A stretch of 64,000 bases of DNA from Pyruvatibacter mobilis (GTDB lineage Bacteria; Pseudomonadota; Alphaproteobacteria; CGMCC-115125), in NCBI RefSeq assembly GCF_012848855.1, contig NZ_CP051630.1, positions 1,467,501-1,531,500 of the forward strand, in the 5' to 3' direction. The stretch's first letter is position 1. Each line of letters begins with the position of its first letter. The position numbers and the translations under genes are program-made. A model generated the notes under the pieces. It saw nothing but the letters and a program-made list of their open reading frames with translations. It made no database searches and had not been told where the DNA came from. Of the stretch, positions 63,131-64,000 are shown one piece after another.

Positions 63131-64000
<870 letters not shown>

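Overview
The window is GC-rich, densely coded DNA from an alphaproteobacterial chromosome. The evidence is the gene order ntrC-ntrY-ntrX-trkA-trkH-hfq-hflX-mazG, the order rlpA-carboxypeptidase-tmk-holB-metG-tatD-metallohydrolase, an HWE-type bacteriophytochrome kinase with a heme oxygenase, and an NtrX whose AAA+ domain lacks GAFTGA. The catabolic genes (acyclic-terpene type acyl-CoA carboxylase, P450, molybdenum hydroxylase) would suit a hydrocarbon- or terpenoid-using environmental or marine lineage, for example near Parvibaculum or other Hyphomicrobiales. That placement is inference; I see no rRNA. No phage, insertion sequence, CRISPR array or integrated island was seen, and only one tRNA (Ser-UGA).

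Layout. 0-10 kb, mostly minus strand: a small helical protein, a VOC protein, then a housekeeping operon read right to left: rlpA, a PBP5-type carboxypeptidase, tmk, holB, metG, tatD, a periplasmic Cu/Zn superoxide dismutase, an MBL hydrolase and a GNAT acetyltransferase. 10-18 kb: a MmgE/PrpD protein behind two overlapping palindromes, a small membrane protein, tRNA-Ser, a divergent LysR/pirin pair around a palindrome, a zinc-type COG0523 GTPase with DUF1826 behind a Zur-like box, and a divergent cupin/cytochrome P450 pair. 18-24.5 kb: a molybdenum hydroxylase pair (Tat-exported large subunit plus 2Fe-2S subunit) behind a perfect palindrome, then bphO-bphP.

24.6-31 kb is a five-gene, iron-type envelope operon behind a Fur-like box: beta-barrel protein, imelysin, di-heme DUF1111 protein, second imelysin, DUF1513 protein. 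It is followed by an RND pump (adaptor, permease) with a TetR regulator and an RhlE-type helicase. 37.5-46.6 kb is an acyclic terpene utilisation-like locus: atuA, atuC, atuE, atuF and a TIGR03084 protein on the minus strand, with a divergent TetR regulator and an acyl-CoA dehydrogenase. A perfect 16-bp inverted repeat lies between the arms and a terminator closes the minus-strand unit.

46.7-53.3 kb holds two small secreted proteins, an MscS channel, HspQ, two short-chain dehydrogenases around an MBL hydrolase, a DUF3147 membrane protein and a GPH-type transporter. 53.3-64 kb is the conserved block mazG, hflX, hfq, trkH, trkA, ntrX, ntrY and the 3' part of ntrC, which runs off the right edge. 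Here nitrogen two-component signalling, potassium uptake and Hfq-centred RNA control sit side by side.
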